From Chitinophagales bacterium (GTDB lineage Bacteria; Bacteroidota; Bacteroidia; Chitinophagales; Chitinophagaceae), in contig JACJXR010000004.1 of assembly GCA_020636505.1 (NCBI GenBank), positions 124,001 through 188,000 of the forward strand: 64,000 bases of DNA, in the 5' to 3' direction. Position 1 is the stretch's first letter; each line of letters starts with the position of its first letter. Position numbers and translations under genes: made by a program. This document shows, piece by piece, positions 16,596 through 25,483 of this stretch. Below the pieces are notes generated by a model. It did no database searches and was not told where the DNA came from. It saw only the letters and a list, made by a program, of their open reading frames with translations.

Positions 16596-18323
16596 TCATC
16601 CGGCTTTAGGTATCTCCAACCTAACAACCGTGCCTACATTCTCATTGCTGCTTATCTTGAACTCGCAATTGTTCTTTTTAGAGAATTCAACACACATATT
16701 CATACCCAATCCTGTACCCTTTTCGCCGTTTGTTCCTTTCGTTGAATACACACTTTCACTGTTCATTACTTGTGATAAGGTTTCTTGATCCATACCCTTT
16801 CCCGTGTCTGTTATCACTATGGCTGCATAATTGTCCATATCTTCTATATCTATTTTGATGCTCCCCTTTTCAGGAGTAAACTTGATGGCATTATTCAACA
16901 CATTCCTGACAACAAGTACCATTTGATTGAAATCGGCATAACCCTTCAATAGTTCATCGGGTGTATACTCGAGAGCTATATTCTTATCCTTTAAGTTGGA
17001 CTTATATAACCTTATACATTCTTCAACCGCATCATTCACTTTAAACTCGATAGGTTTCACCTCCCAACCTTTTCTTTGTGTTTGTGCCCAGCTCAATATA
17101 TTGTCCAAAGATGTGGAAAGCATATCCACATTTTGAGCAGTACTGCTCAAGTGTTCCAAAAATTCTTCTTTGTTGATGATGTTCTCTTTGAGCAACTCCA
17201 ACAAGCCTTTTAGATTATTGATGGGAGATTTTAAGTCGTGTGAGATGATTGCCAACAACTGTTCTTTTGTGGAGCTTTCTCTTACCAACTTGTTACGGGT
17301 GTCCATTCGCTCTGTTATATCTATGATACAACCAGCCATCCTGACCGCGTTACCTGCTTCATCCCATCTGGCTTGCCCACATGTTTCATACCAAACATAC
17401 TCATCATTGCTGTTGAGCATTCTTATATCGTATTTGCATGGAGTTTTATTCTTCAAATGTTCGTCGACAGCCAATTTTACTTTTTCCTTATCGTCTGGAT
17501 GGAGCAATTTATTCAAGAAAGTGTCGTAATTGGCTTCGATATCTCCTCTTTTATATCCTAAAATTTGATAGAAACGGTCAGACCAATTCTCTTCACCTGT
17601 TTTAATATCCCACTCCCATATACCGGCATTGGTTCCTTGTATTATCAAATCGCTCGTCTCAAATAAATGTGTAATGGTTCTGGTATTTTCTTCAAGCTCT
17701 TCTTGTTGCCTCAAAACCTTTTTGTATGCTTTAATCAACCTTTTGTGATAAGGGTATACAAATATCACCATCTCAAGCAGCAACACTATGCCGGATATCA
17801 GTGCCAACATCATCTGCCTTTCACGAGATGCGTCCAAATCTTCTTGAGCGTTGGCTTCCAACTCATGAACAATGGCATCCATCTTTTCAAGGAAAATAGA
17901 CTCTTGCTCATCTATCGACGTTAACATCTCGTCGGTTGCACCTGACTTGGCAACTGTTTTATAATCATTATACAAGCCGGAATAAACATCCTCTATATCC
18001 GAAAACATTGCTACGACCTCTGGGTGAGATTCCGGATACAAATGGACACCGTTTTCACTGTTCTTCAAATCGCCATGCGCCTTTTCCCAAAGAGCTATAC
18101 TGTTAAGCATATCTTCACTGACAGATACTCCTTCTTTACCCTGATAAGCCAACTTTGCCAACTTTTGACTAAGCATCCTTTGCTTTCCCGAAACATTCAA
18201 GGTGCGTGTATAGGCTATGTTACGATCTATTTCGTTTTTGATGTTGATTCGGTTGGCCGTCACCAAAAAGATTATAGTGCCTGCAAATAGCAAGTAGGGC
18301 CAAAAGTATTTGAGCTTAAACAT
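16596..18323 (-). CDS. membrane sensor histidine kinase with PilJ/NarX-like and PAS domains
   Basis: 575 residues. Helix 1 (about 7-25), an extracytoplasmic four-helix sensor region that contains the NarX/PilJ-like signature SGKQRMLSQKLAKLA (about 46-60), helix 2 (about 172-192), a coiled linker, a PAS/PAC fold (about 220-345, with NAGIWEWDIKTGEENWSDRF), the phosphoacceptor H-box IISHDLKSPINN, and an ATPase domain with N-box NNAIKFTPE, DTGKGM and GTGLGM. It autophosphorylates on the H-box His in response to an unknown signal. No response regulator lies next to it, so it is an orphan kinase whose partner is elsewhere. Convergent or co-directional coupling with the MFS gene upstream is possible (58-base gap). 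Confidence 0.88.
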   Translation of the reverse strand: MFKLKYFWPYLLFAGTIIFLVTANRINIKNEIDRNIAYTRTLNVSGKQRMLSQKLAKLAYQGKEGVSVSEDMLNSIALWEKAHGDLKNSENGVHLYPESHPEVVAMFSDIEDVYSGLYNDYKTVAKSGATDEMLTSIDEQESIFLEKMDAIVHELEANAQEDLDASRERQMMLALISGIVLLLEMVIFVYPYHKRLIKAYKKVLRQQEELEENTRTITHLFETSDLIIQGTNAGIWEWDIKTGEENWSDRFYQILGYKRGDIEANYDTFLNKLLHPDDKEKVKLAVDEHLKNKTPCKYDIRMLNSNDEYVWYETCGQARWDEAGNAVRMAGCIIDITERMDTRNKLVRESSTKEQLLAIISHDLKSPINNLKGLLELLKENIINKEEFLEHLSSTAQNVDMLSTSLDNILSWAQTQRKGWEVKPIEFKVNDAVEECIRLYKSNLKDKNIALEYTPDELLKGYADFNQMVLVVRNVLNNAIKFTPEKGSIKIDIEDMDNYAAIVITDTGKGMDQETLSQVMNSESVYSTKGTNGEKGTGLGMNMCVEFSKKNNCEFKISSNENVGTVVRLEIPKAG

Positions 18324-18381
18324 GAATCCTCTAATGTATGCACACTAAAAGTAATGACTATTCTCCACAATACGTTCAACA

Positions 18382-19569
18382 TCACGTGCTTGAACTCAAT
18401 TTGATAATATGTCTACGAAACGCTATGAGACCTAATACCGGACCGACAGACAAGATCAAAAACAAAAACCGTGGGTCCATCATTTCTCTGAGTATGCTTA
18501 AGAGTTGGATACTCAATACTGTTATCAAAAAGCCTATCGCATTGGCAATGGTAAGGGCTGTACCCTTTTCCGTAGGAGATACAGACTGTGCTATAAGTGT
18601 TGTAAACTGTGGCGAATCTGCAATCACCGACACTCCCCAAACCAACAAAAAGAGAACCATCATATAAACGTTCATGGAAAACAGCAAGGGAGAGCACAGG
18701 CAACACAACATTGAAACTGTGAGCGCTGTTGCAGCGACTTTTGCACTGCCTTTTTTCAGCGATATATGTCCGCCAACCACACATGACAAGCTCCCAATTG
18801 CAATGGCAATGAAAGACCATAATGATGTATCAATATGGGAGCCGCTCATTTCGGACCATGTTATAATGATAAGAGGAACAAAAGCCCAAAATGTATACAG
18901 CTCCCACATATGGCCGAAGTAGCCCATTGCAGCAGAACGAAAATCTCTATTCCTGAACAGCTTGGCAAACAAGCTGAAATCAGGCTTACCCGCCTTAACT
19001 CTGTACGGTCCGTTGGGAACAAACAAGCCTATGAGCAATCCACCAACGATAGCCATTGCTGATGTGCAAAGCAGTACATACCTCCATGGTAGAGACGTGC
19101 CCATTGCTTTTATCAAGTGAGGGAAAGCAGTACCTAACACCAATGCACCAACGAGATAACCCAATGCCTTACCTAAGCCTTTTTCATGATAGTCTGATGC
19201 TATCTTCATTCCGACAGGATATATACCTGCCAAACAAACGCCCGTTAAAAATCTTGACAACAATACCCCCGCCGTACTTTCAAAAACGAAGACCGACAAA
19301 TTGAAAACCGCACCCAATATCGCAGAAATAAGGAAGACCGCAGACGGAGAAAACCTATCAGATATCGTAAGTACGGAAAGCACCAATGTTCCTAAAATAA
19401 AGCCCAACTGAACAGCAGATGTGAAATAGCCTACAGCCGCATTTCTCAAACCATACTCGTTGATAATGTCGGACATGACCGCATTGCCCGCAAACCATAA
19501 CGATGTGCAGGCAAACTGAGATATGACTATCAGTATAAGAACGACAGATGTCTTAGGAGTATTTTTCAC
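18382..19569 (-). CDS. MFS transporter
   Basis: 395 residues with about twelve membrane helices and the two-fold repeat of the major facilitator superfamily. The cytoplasmic loop 2-3 motif is degenerate (SVLTISDRFSP), helix 4-5 carries FLTGVCLAGIYPVGMKIASDYHEKG-like residues typical of the nitrate/sugar-phosphate-like branches, and the C-terminal half repeats GVSVIADSPQFTTLIA. Substrate cannot be assigned. It is a secondary transporter of the inner membrane. Lies just upstream of the sensor kinase on the same strand. Confidence 0.82.
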   Translation of the reverse strand: MKNTPKTSVVLILIVISQFACTSLWFAGNAVMSDIINEYGLRNAAVGYFTSAVQLGFILGTLVLSVLTISDRFSPSAVFLISAILGAVFNLSVFVFESTAGVLLSRFLTGVCLAGIYPVGMKIASDYHEKGLGKALGYLVGALVLGTAFPHLIKAMGTSLPWRYVLLCTSAMAIVGGLLIGLFVPNGPYRVKAGKPDFSLFAKLFRNRDFRSAAMGYFGHMWELYTFWAFVPLIIITWSEMSGSHIDTSLWSFIAIAIGSLSCVVGGHISLKKGSAKVAATALTVSMLCCLCSPLLFSMNVYMMVLFLLVWGVSVIADSPQFTTLIAQSVSPTEKGTALTIANAIGFLITVLSIQLLSILREMMDPRFLFLILSVGPVLGLIAFRRHIIKLSSST

Positions 19570-19635
19570 TATTATAAAGATAGTCGGCTTGGTGTTGATT
19601 TAAAAAACACAATTGCCATCATATCTCACACCATA

Positions 19636-20004
19636 CTACGGAAGGTGACTATTTTCAAAACGTTCCCATTGTTCTTTGAAGCTATCCTCTGTTATCGTCT
19701 TAACGTCAAAGTGGGTGTGAAAATCATTAAGTTTTAGATTATTATCTGTCCAATACCCGTAGTTGTTTCTCCAAGGCATTATCATTAGGACATCTCCGTT
19801 ATCACCTATGCCTATTTCCCTTTCAGGTAATAATGAACTATTATCCACCTCAGCCAACCATGTACGCACCAACGATATCTTATCTTCGAAATCAGGATTA
19901 GCTTCTGGTACGAACTTTAATAATAGCTTATGCCAAATTGATGGCTTCTTTTCAGAATGATCAGGCTCTACATCAAATGCTATGTATGTATATTCCTGAC
20001 TCAT
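19636..20004 (-). CDS. hypothetical protein, 122 residues
   Basis: A small soluble acidic protein with no signal peptide, starting MSQEYTYIAFDVEPDH. The middle (WRNNYGYWTDNN) is aromatic-rich. I do not recognise the family. It begins 3 bases after the prfC stop codon, so it is almost certainly co-transcribed and perhaps translationally coupled with prfC. Confidence 0.65.
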   Translation of the reverse strand: MSQEYTYIAFDVEPDHSEKKPSIWHKLLLKFVPEANPDFEDKISLVRTWLAEVDNSSLLPEREIGIGDNGDVLMIMPWRNNYGYWTDNNLKLNDFHTHFDVKTITEDSFKEQWERFENSHLP

Positions 20005-20007
20005 TTT

Positions 20008-21600
20008 TTAAGCCATCGCGGTCTTGAACTCACTTGTGGTGTGGAACTCTATATCGGGGTTGTTCTGCTTTTCCGTATTCAGGAACCATGCACTTTGTGC
20101 CAGATATACAAGGTTATCATCCTTATCTTGCATGATGTTGGCTTGCTTAAAGCGAACGAAATCTTCAACCTTTTTCTTATCACCTGTTATCCAACATGCT
20201 TTGTAGAAGCTCAATGGTTTGAACTCACAAGATGCACCATATTCTTGCAGCAATCTGTATTGTATCACCTCGAACTGAAGTTCGCCCACACAACCGATGA
20301 TCTTGGTATTACCACCATGCTGCGTAAACAACTGCGCAACACCTTCATCCGTCAACTGGCGAATTCCTTTCTCAAGTTGTTTGGTCTTCATCGGGTCTTT
20401 GTTCACCAACTCCTTGAATATCTCCGGAGAGAATGTCGGTATACCAGTGAATTGCAGATCTTCTCCCTCGGTCAACGTATCGCCTATCTTGAAGCTACCG
20501 GTATCGTACAGGCCGATAACATCTCCCGGGTATGATTCGTCAACCACCTCTTTTTCCCTTGCCATGAACGCATATGGGTTGCTGAAGCGAACGTCTTTTT
20601 CCAGTCGGGTATGCTTATAATAAGTATTACGCTTGAACTCACCTGATACAACGCGCAAGAATGCGATCCTATCCCTATGACGTGGGTCTAGGTTGGCGTG
20701 TATCTTAAAAATGAAGCCTGAGAACTTATCCTCAGTTGGCTCTATAAAGCGCTTATTCGTCGGACGCCCCAACGGTTCCGGAGCAATATCAATGAATGTA
20801 TCCAACAACTCTTTTACACCGAAGTTGTTCACCGCACTACCAAAGTACAGAGGAGATACTTCTCCTTTCAAATATGCTTCCTTGTCTAATTCACCATACA
20901 CACCTTCCAAAAGCTCTGCATCTTCTCTCAATTGATTTGCATCGCGTTCTCCTACTTTTTCATCCAACATCGTATCGTCCAACGACGGTATAGGTACAGA
21001 GTTATCTTCCGTTACCTTTTGGTTCGCGGCAAACAAGTTCAGGCTTTTGTTGTGTAGGTTATATACCCCCTTGAATTCACGACCCATATTGATAGGCCAA
21101 GTCATTGGGTGTAGTTGCAGGTTCAGTTCTTTTTCTATTTCGTCCAACAGCTCGAACGGGAACTTACCGTCACGGTCCATCTTGTTGACGAATACTATGA
21201 CAGGTGTATCGCGCATGCGACAAACCTCAGTCAGCTTTCTTGTTTGCTCCTCAACCCCATTCACACTGTCCACTATCAATATCACACTGTCCACTGCAGT
21301 CAACGTACGGTATGTATCTTCAGCAAAGTCCTTGTGACCCGGAGTATCCAATAGGTTGATAAGTATGTCTCTATACTCAAAACACATAACGGAAGTAGCC
21401 ACGGAGATACCACGCTGCTTCTCTATCTCCATAAAGTCACTGGTGGCGTGCTTCTTTATCTTATTGCTCTTTACGGCACCGGCCACCTGAATGGCGCCAC
21501 CGAAAAGGAGCAACTTCTCCGTCAAAGTGGTTTTACCCGCATCGGGGTGAGATATGATGGCAAACGTTCGTCTGCGGGATATTTCCTTTTTTAAACTCAT
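20008..21600 (-). CDS. prfC: peptide chain release factor 3
   Basis: 530 residues, a translational GTPase that recycles RF1/RF2 from the ribosome after peptide release. G1 is HPDAGKTTLTEKLL (Lys23), G2 lies in the KKHATSDFMEIEKQRGISVATS segment typical of RF3, G3 is DTPGHKDF and G4 is NKMDRD. The length and the C-terminal domain match RF3 rather than EF-G. The start is the first ATG, MSLKKEISRR. It heads a two-gene unit with the 122-residue protein. Confidence 0.94.
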   Translation of the reverse strand: MSLKKEISRRRTFAIISHPDAGKTTLTEKLLLFGGAIQVAGAVKSNKIKKHATSDFMEIEKQRGISVATSVMCFEYRDILINLLDTPGHKDFAEDTYRTLTAVDSVILIVDSVNGVEEQTRKLTEVCRMRDTPVIVFVNKMDRDGKFPFELLDEIEKELNLQLHPMTWPINMGREFKGVYNLHNKSLNLFAANQKVTEDNSVPIPSLDDTMLDEKVGERDANQLREDAELLEGVYGELDKEAYLKGEVSPLYFGSAVNNFGVKELLDTFIDIAPEPLGRPTNKRFIEPTEDKFSGFIFKIHANLDPRHRDRIAFLRVVSGEFKRNTYYKHTRLEKDVRFSNPYAFMAREKEVVDESYPGDVIGLYDTGSFKIGDTLTEGEDLQFTGIPTFSPEIFKELVNKDPMKTKQLEKGIRQLTDEGVAQLFTQHGGNTKIIGCVGELQFEVIQYRLLQEYGASCEFKPLSFYKACWITGDKKKVEDFVRFKQANIMQDKDDNLVYLAQSAWFLNTEKQNNPDIEFHTTSEFKTAMA

Positions 21601-21776
21601 TGTTATAGTTCTTGTACCGTACTTTTTATAGCATTTTAACTATGAGCGAAAAATGCATTACACATTTTGCACTATATCTGTACGGGATTGATCGTCAGGG
21701 CTGCAAAGTTGCGAAATATGTGGCTTTTATGAACATACCCAACCATAAAATGTGGAAACAATTTTTGTCGTCGCAC

Positions 21777-21806
21777 TTGGCTTAACCTCAACCAATATTA
21801 CATTTG
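21777..21806 (+). promoter_or_regulatory. Bacteroidota-type promoter
   Basis: TTG (21777-21779), 19 bases, then TACATTTG (21799-21806). The predicted start of transcription is about 20 bases before the ATG at 21831. It faces away from prfC, from which it is separated by a 230-base gap with nothing else recognisable. Confidence 0.6.
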
Positions 21807-21830
21807 TATTAAGAACAATGCATTTGCATT

Positions 21831-22394
21831 ATGACATCCAACCGGTTACAGGATGATTTACTCAAAGACTTCAAAGAACAAAAGGGAGTCATTTACGAGC
21901 AAGTAAAACTGCTCGACCCGCTCGGTGCATCTTTGAGGAAACCAGCCGCACAACGCCTTATCAGCAAAGGAGCACTTATATTTTCCGAGATCATAAGCTA
22001 CTTGTTGGCACTCGGCTGTATTGCCTTCGCCATCTTCTTGGACAAAGTATATCCATTCTACCTCATCTCAGAGATACGATACAAAAGCGAGTTCAGAAAA
22101 CTCGGTTGGGTGAATATAGAAGCTTTCACTTTTGGCATATACGGATTGATAGCAATCATCGCCATTTTGTTTTACGTGATAGCACGCTCTTGCAGAGCCA
22201 TCAGGCAAAAGAACGACATCCTTAACCTTGCCGGTAAGAACATCAAAATAATTGTTGGGCAACACTTGAAACGCAAAGCATCCATTGATGCCATTGAGCA
22301 ACGACACTTCCTTGAACTGCCGAACCAACATTTGGAAGAGGGTGTTCAATTGAATAAGATATCCAATCCCGGATACGACGAAACGGAGTTTTAA
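21831..22394 (+). CDS. hypothetical membrane protein, two helices
   Basis: 187 residues. A cytoplasmic N-terminus (1-50) is followed by two membrane helices (about 52-78 and 102-122) and a basic C-terminal tail (about 125-187) with charged helices. Family not recognised. It shares its direction with the purine nucleoside phosphorylase gene 50 bases downstream and is preceded by a good promoter, so it probably opens that transcription unit. Confidence 0.7.
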   Translation: MTSNRLQDDLLKDFKEQKGVIYEQVKLLDPLGASLRKPAAQRLISKGALIFSEIISYLLALGCIAFAIFLDKVYPFYLISEIRYKSEFRKLGWVNIEAFTFGIYGLIAIIAILFYVIARSCRAIRQKNDILNLAGKNIKIIVGQHLKRKASIDAIEQRHFLELPNQHLEEGVQLNKISNPGYDETEF

Positions 22395-22443
22395 CTATCC
22401 CTTGCTTTATTAGTTGACTATCTTGCGCTTGAAAAATGCAAGC

Positions 22444-23262
22444 ATGACTTTGTTTGATAAAATACAAGCCACAAAGGACCATATACTATCCAAAGGCATT
22501 ACCGAACCACAAGTAGGCATTGTACTCGGCAGTGGGTTGGGCAGCCTTACCGCACTGTTGACAGATGCCATTGAGGTCGATTATTCTGAGATACCCAACT
22601 TTCCACAATCAACAGTACAAGGGCATAAGGGCAAACTGATATACGGGAAGCTAAGTGGGAAGAATGTATTGATGATGGCCGGTAGGTTTCATTATTACGA
22701 AGGGTACAACATGAGTGAGGTCACTTTTCCTATACGTGTAATGAAAGCGCTTGGTGTGACGACACTGATATTATCCAATGCTGCGGGAGGCATGAACCCT
22801 AATTTCAAAGTGGGTGACATCATGCTTATCAAAGACCATATCAACTTCTTTCCCGAACATCCGTTGAGGGGTCACAACGACGAAAAACTTGGGCCAAGAT
22901 TCCCCGACATGAGTGAACCTTACGACAAGAACCTATTGAAAGTAGCAGAAGAGAAGGCGGCAGCATCCAACATCAAAGTACAGAAAGGCATATATGCAGG
23001 TGTACAGGGGCCAACATATGAAACACCGGCAGAATACGATTGGCTCCACCGCTCAGGAGCAGATGCGGTAGGCATGAGTACTGTACCTGAAGTGATAGTG
23101 GCCAAGCACTCAGGAATGAATGCCTTTGCCATGAGCGTCATCACAGACCTTGGTGTAGCAGGACTGGTAGAGACAATAACCCACGAAGAAGTGCTGGAAG
23201 CCGCCAACAAAGCCGCTCCGAATATGGCCAAACTCGTCACTGAGCTTGTAGCGGCATTGTAA
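22444..23262 (+). CDS. punA: purine nucleoside phosphorylase, trimeric type I
   Basis: 272 residues. It cleaves inosine and guanosine with phosphate to free base and ribose 1-phosphate in purine salvage. The phosphate loop is GSGLGSL, the central motif is GRFHYYEGY, the base pocket has SNAAGGMNP, and GPTYETPAEYDW plus GADAVGMSTVPE close the active site, all in the order of the trimeric family. A TTG ten codons upstream would also be in frame, but the ATG at 22444 gives the usual length and N-terminus. Confidence 0.92.
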   Translation: MTLFDKIQATKDHILSKGITEPQVGIVLGSGLGSLTALLTDAIEVDYSEIPNFPQSTVQGHKGKLIYGKLSGKNVLMMAGRFHYYEGYNMSEVTFPIRVMKALGVTTLILSNAAGGMNPNFKVGDIMLIKDHINFFPEHPLRGHNDEKLGPRFPDMSEPYDKNLLKVAEEKAAASNIKVQKGIYAGVQGPTYETPAEYDWLHRSGADAVGMSTVPEVIVAKHSGMNAFAMSVITDLGVAGLVETITHEEVLEAANKAAPNMAKLVTELVAAL

Positions 23263-23274
23263 ACAGTATTCGAT

Positions 23275-23282
23275 TAACTTTG
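23275..23282 (+). promoter_or_regulatory. -7 box in front of the porin gene
   Basis: TAACTTTG matches TAnnTTTG. It ends 7 bases before the TTG start at 23290, which would make the transcript nearly leaderless. Confidence 0.4.
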
Positions 23283-23289
23283 CACAACT

Positions 23290-25317
23290 TTGAAATTAAA
23301 GGACAGACATATATCGACATCCATCAGGCTTAAAGTATTGGGCATAATGACCATTGTGTTGACGTGCATCGGTACAGCACAGGCACAAAATCAGCCCGGT
23401 GCTCCACTTGGCCTGCCTGGAGAGAAAAAAGAAGACTCCACCGCCTTTAAGAAAAGCAATACCGATGACTGGGGCAATGTTGATGTAAAAGTTCAATACA
23501 AGTACCTACACTCCAAAAAGATATATACACCTGATACGTCCATCCATACCTTTCACCGTAAAGCATTTTCACAACCTTGGTACATAGACTTGGGGAACTT
23601 CGGTACGCCGATGCGCAACTTGATGTTCACACCGGATAACAGGCTTGGCCCAACATTGGGATACCATGCATTTGATGTTTACCGTATGGACATCGACAGT
23701 CTACATTATTACAACACCACAGCACCCTACTCGCTTTTTTCTTTCAACCTTGGTAGCAAGTTGGAGCAAAAGGCACATATACTGCATACACAGAATATAA
23801 AGCCCAACTGGAATGTGGCTGCGGGATACACCAAGGTGGTTTCAGAAGGGTATTTTCTTCTGCAACGTACCAATCAAGACCATGGTATGTTCAGCACCAA
23901 TTACGAGAGTGTCAATCGTAGGTATAAACTGAATGCAGGTGTCACCTACAACAAAATGCAGCAAGACGAGAATGGTGGCATTGTAGACACATCACAGTTG
24001 ACCAACCCCGATTTCAATGACCGAAGTACGATAGATATAGTGTTTGCAAATGCCGGTGCCAGTGCTCAAACCAATATACCACGCTCTTTGGTGACCAATG
24101 TTTTGAGGGACTACAACATACTCGTAAACCAAAGCTATGCATGGGGCAAAACAGACACTTTATACAATGAGGACTCCACAAGTATGAACTTGTTGTTTAC
24201 CCCAAGGTTCAGCATCAGCCATCAATTGAAGATCACCAACAAGCAACTTACCTACAAAGACCTTGCTCCTGATTCGCTCAGATACGACCAATTTTTTCAA
24301 TACAGTTTGGATTCCGACAGCGATTCCGTGTATTGCAGACAGAAGCACAACATGATAGACAATCAGGTATTGCTGAATGGCTTCTTAGGTCGTAGAGATA
24401 AGCAACTGCAATTCAGTACAGGTATTGGAATGAGGGTAGACCAATTTTCTACCAGAAACGGTATCGTCACTTTCACCACCAACAGTGTCAGCAACTACAT
24501 AGTGGGTAGGCTGCAAAAAGAAGCATTGGAAGAAGGAGAATGGTTCTATAATGCAGACGCTGTATTCTTCATTACAGGTATAGCTTCTGGTAACTCACTT
24601 ATCAAAGCGACTGTCGGAAAAGAATTAGGTAACAGGTTAGGGACGCTGGAAGCGGGTGTTCAACAAAATATCAACAACGCTCCGTACAACTACACCAACT
24701 ATTACAGCAATTTCGACACCATACTCAACAGCTTCAACAAAGAAAGCATCACCCGAATATTTGCCGATGTAAAAAGCGATAGGTTCAAACTCAGATTTGG
24801 AGCAAGCAGCTACCTCATCAGCAATTACCTGTATATGAACATGCAGCAATTGGCCGACCAATATGCACCCGCATTCAACATCACACAGGTGTGGTTGCAA
24901 AAAATGTTCACATGGAGAGGTGTGGTGTTTGACAACGAAGTACTATACCAACAATCAACCGCAGGTGCTCCTGTAAACATTCCACAACTATTAGGCCGTC
25001 ACCAACTGAGCTATGAGCGTTACATATTCAAAAAAGCACTGAAAGTAGCAGTGGGTGTAGAGGCTCGTTACCACAGCAAATACAACTCAGCCCAATACAG
25101 CCCGATATACAACAGGTTCTATTATCAAGATACCCTTCAAGTATCGAACATGCCTGCCGCGTCTGTATTCTTCAATTTCAAGATCAAACGATTCAGAGCA
25201 TACCTGATGCTAGACCAAGGGCAACAGTTCTTCTACCCCAACCTGTTGACCGCACCCGGCTACCCGGCACAAAACGCCATGATCCGCTTCGGTTTCAACT
25301 GGATAATGTTGAAATAA
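23290..25317 (+). CDS. putative beta-barrel porin, outer membrane
   Basis: 675 residues. Signal peptide about 1-33 ending TAQAQ, then a long beta-barrel-type sequence rich in Tyr, Asn and alternating strands, ending in an aromatic/hydrophobic strand GFNWIMLK as expected for assembly by BamA. It resembles the putative porin family of Bacteroidota (Porin_10-like). The TTG start is chosen because the only nearby internal ATG would leave a signal peptide without positively charged residues. The substrate is unknown. It follows punA by 27 bases with its own promoter-like box. Confidence 0.75.
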   Translation: MKLKDRHISTSIRLKVLGIMTIVLTCIGTAQAQNQPGAPLGLPGEKKEDSTAFKKSNTDDWGNVDVKVQYKYLHSKKIYTPDTSIHTFHRKAFSQPWYIDLGNFGTPMRNLMFTPDNRLGPTLGYHAFDVYRMDIDSLHYYNTTAPYSLFSFNLGSKLEQKAHILHTQNIKPNWNVAAGYTKVVSEGYFLLQRTNQDHGMFSTNYESVNRRYKLNAGVTYNKMQQDENGGIVDTSQLTNPDFNDRSTIDIVFANAGASAQTNIPRSLVTNVLRDYNILVNQSYAWGKTDTLYNEDSTSMNLLFTPRFSISHQLKITNKQLTYKDLAPDSLRYDQFFQYSLDSDSDSVYCRQKHNMIDNQVLLNGFLGRRDKQLQFSTGIGMRVDQFSTRNGIVTFTTNSVSNYIVGRLQKEALEEGEWFYNADAVFFITGIASGNSLIKATVGKELGNRLGTLEAGVQQNINNAPYNYTNYYSNFDTILNSFNKESITRIFADVKSDRFKLRFGASSYLISNYLYMNMQQLADQYAPAFNITQVWLQKMFTWRGVVFDNEVLYQQSTAGAPVNIPQLLGRHQLSYERYIFKKALKVAVGVEARYHSKYNSAQYSPIYNRFYYQDTLQVSNMPAASVFFNFKIKRFRAYLMLDQGQQFFYPNLLTAPGYPAQNAMIRFGFNWIMLK

Positions 25318-25393
25318 TCTCTTTTATCAACATATAACCGAAACCACTACACAACATTATTAATAGTGATGCGTGTAATTGATGAATAGCTAT

Positions 25394-25401
25394 TAACTTT
25401 G
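25394..25401 (+). promoter_or_regulatory. -7 box for sucA
   Basis: TAACTTTG matches TAnnTTTG and lies 82 bases before the sucA ATG, giving a leader of about 75 bases. No clean -33 element was found. Confidence 0.4.
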
Positions 25402-25483
25402 TGTGAACGCAATACATCATATTTGTATTTGTCAAATATTTTAATCTGATAATAAATCAGCATACCAAACAGAAGGTAGTACG

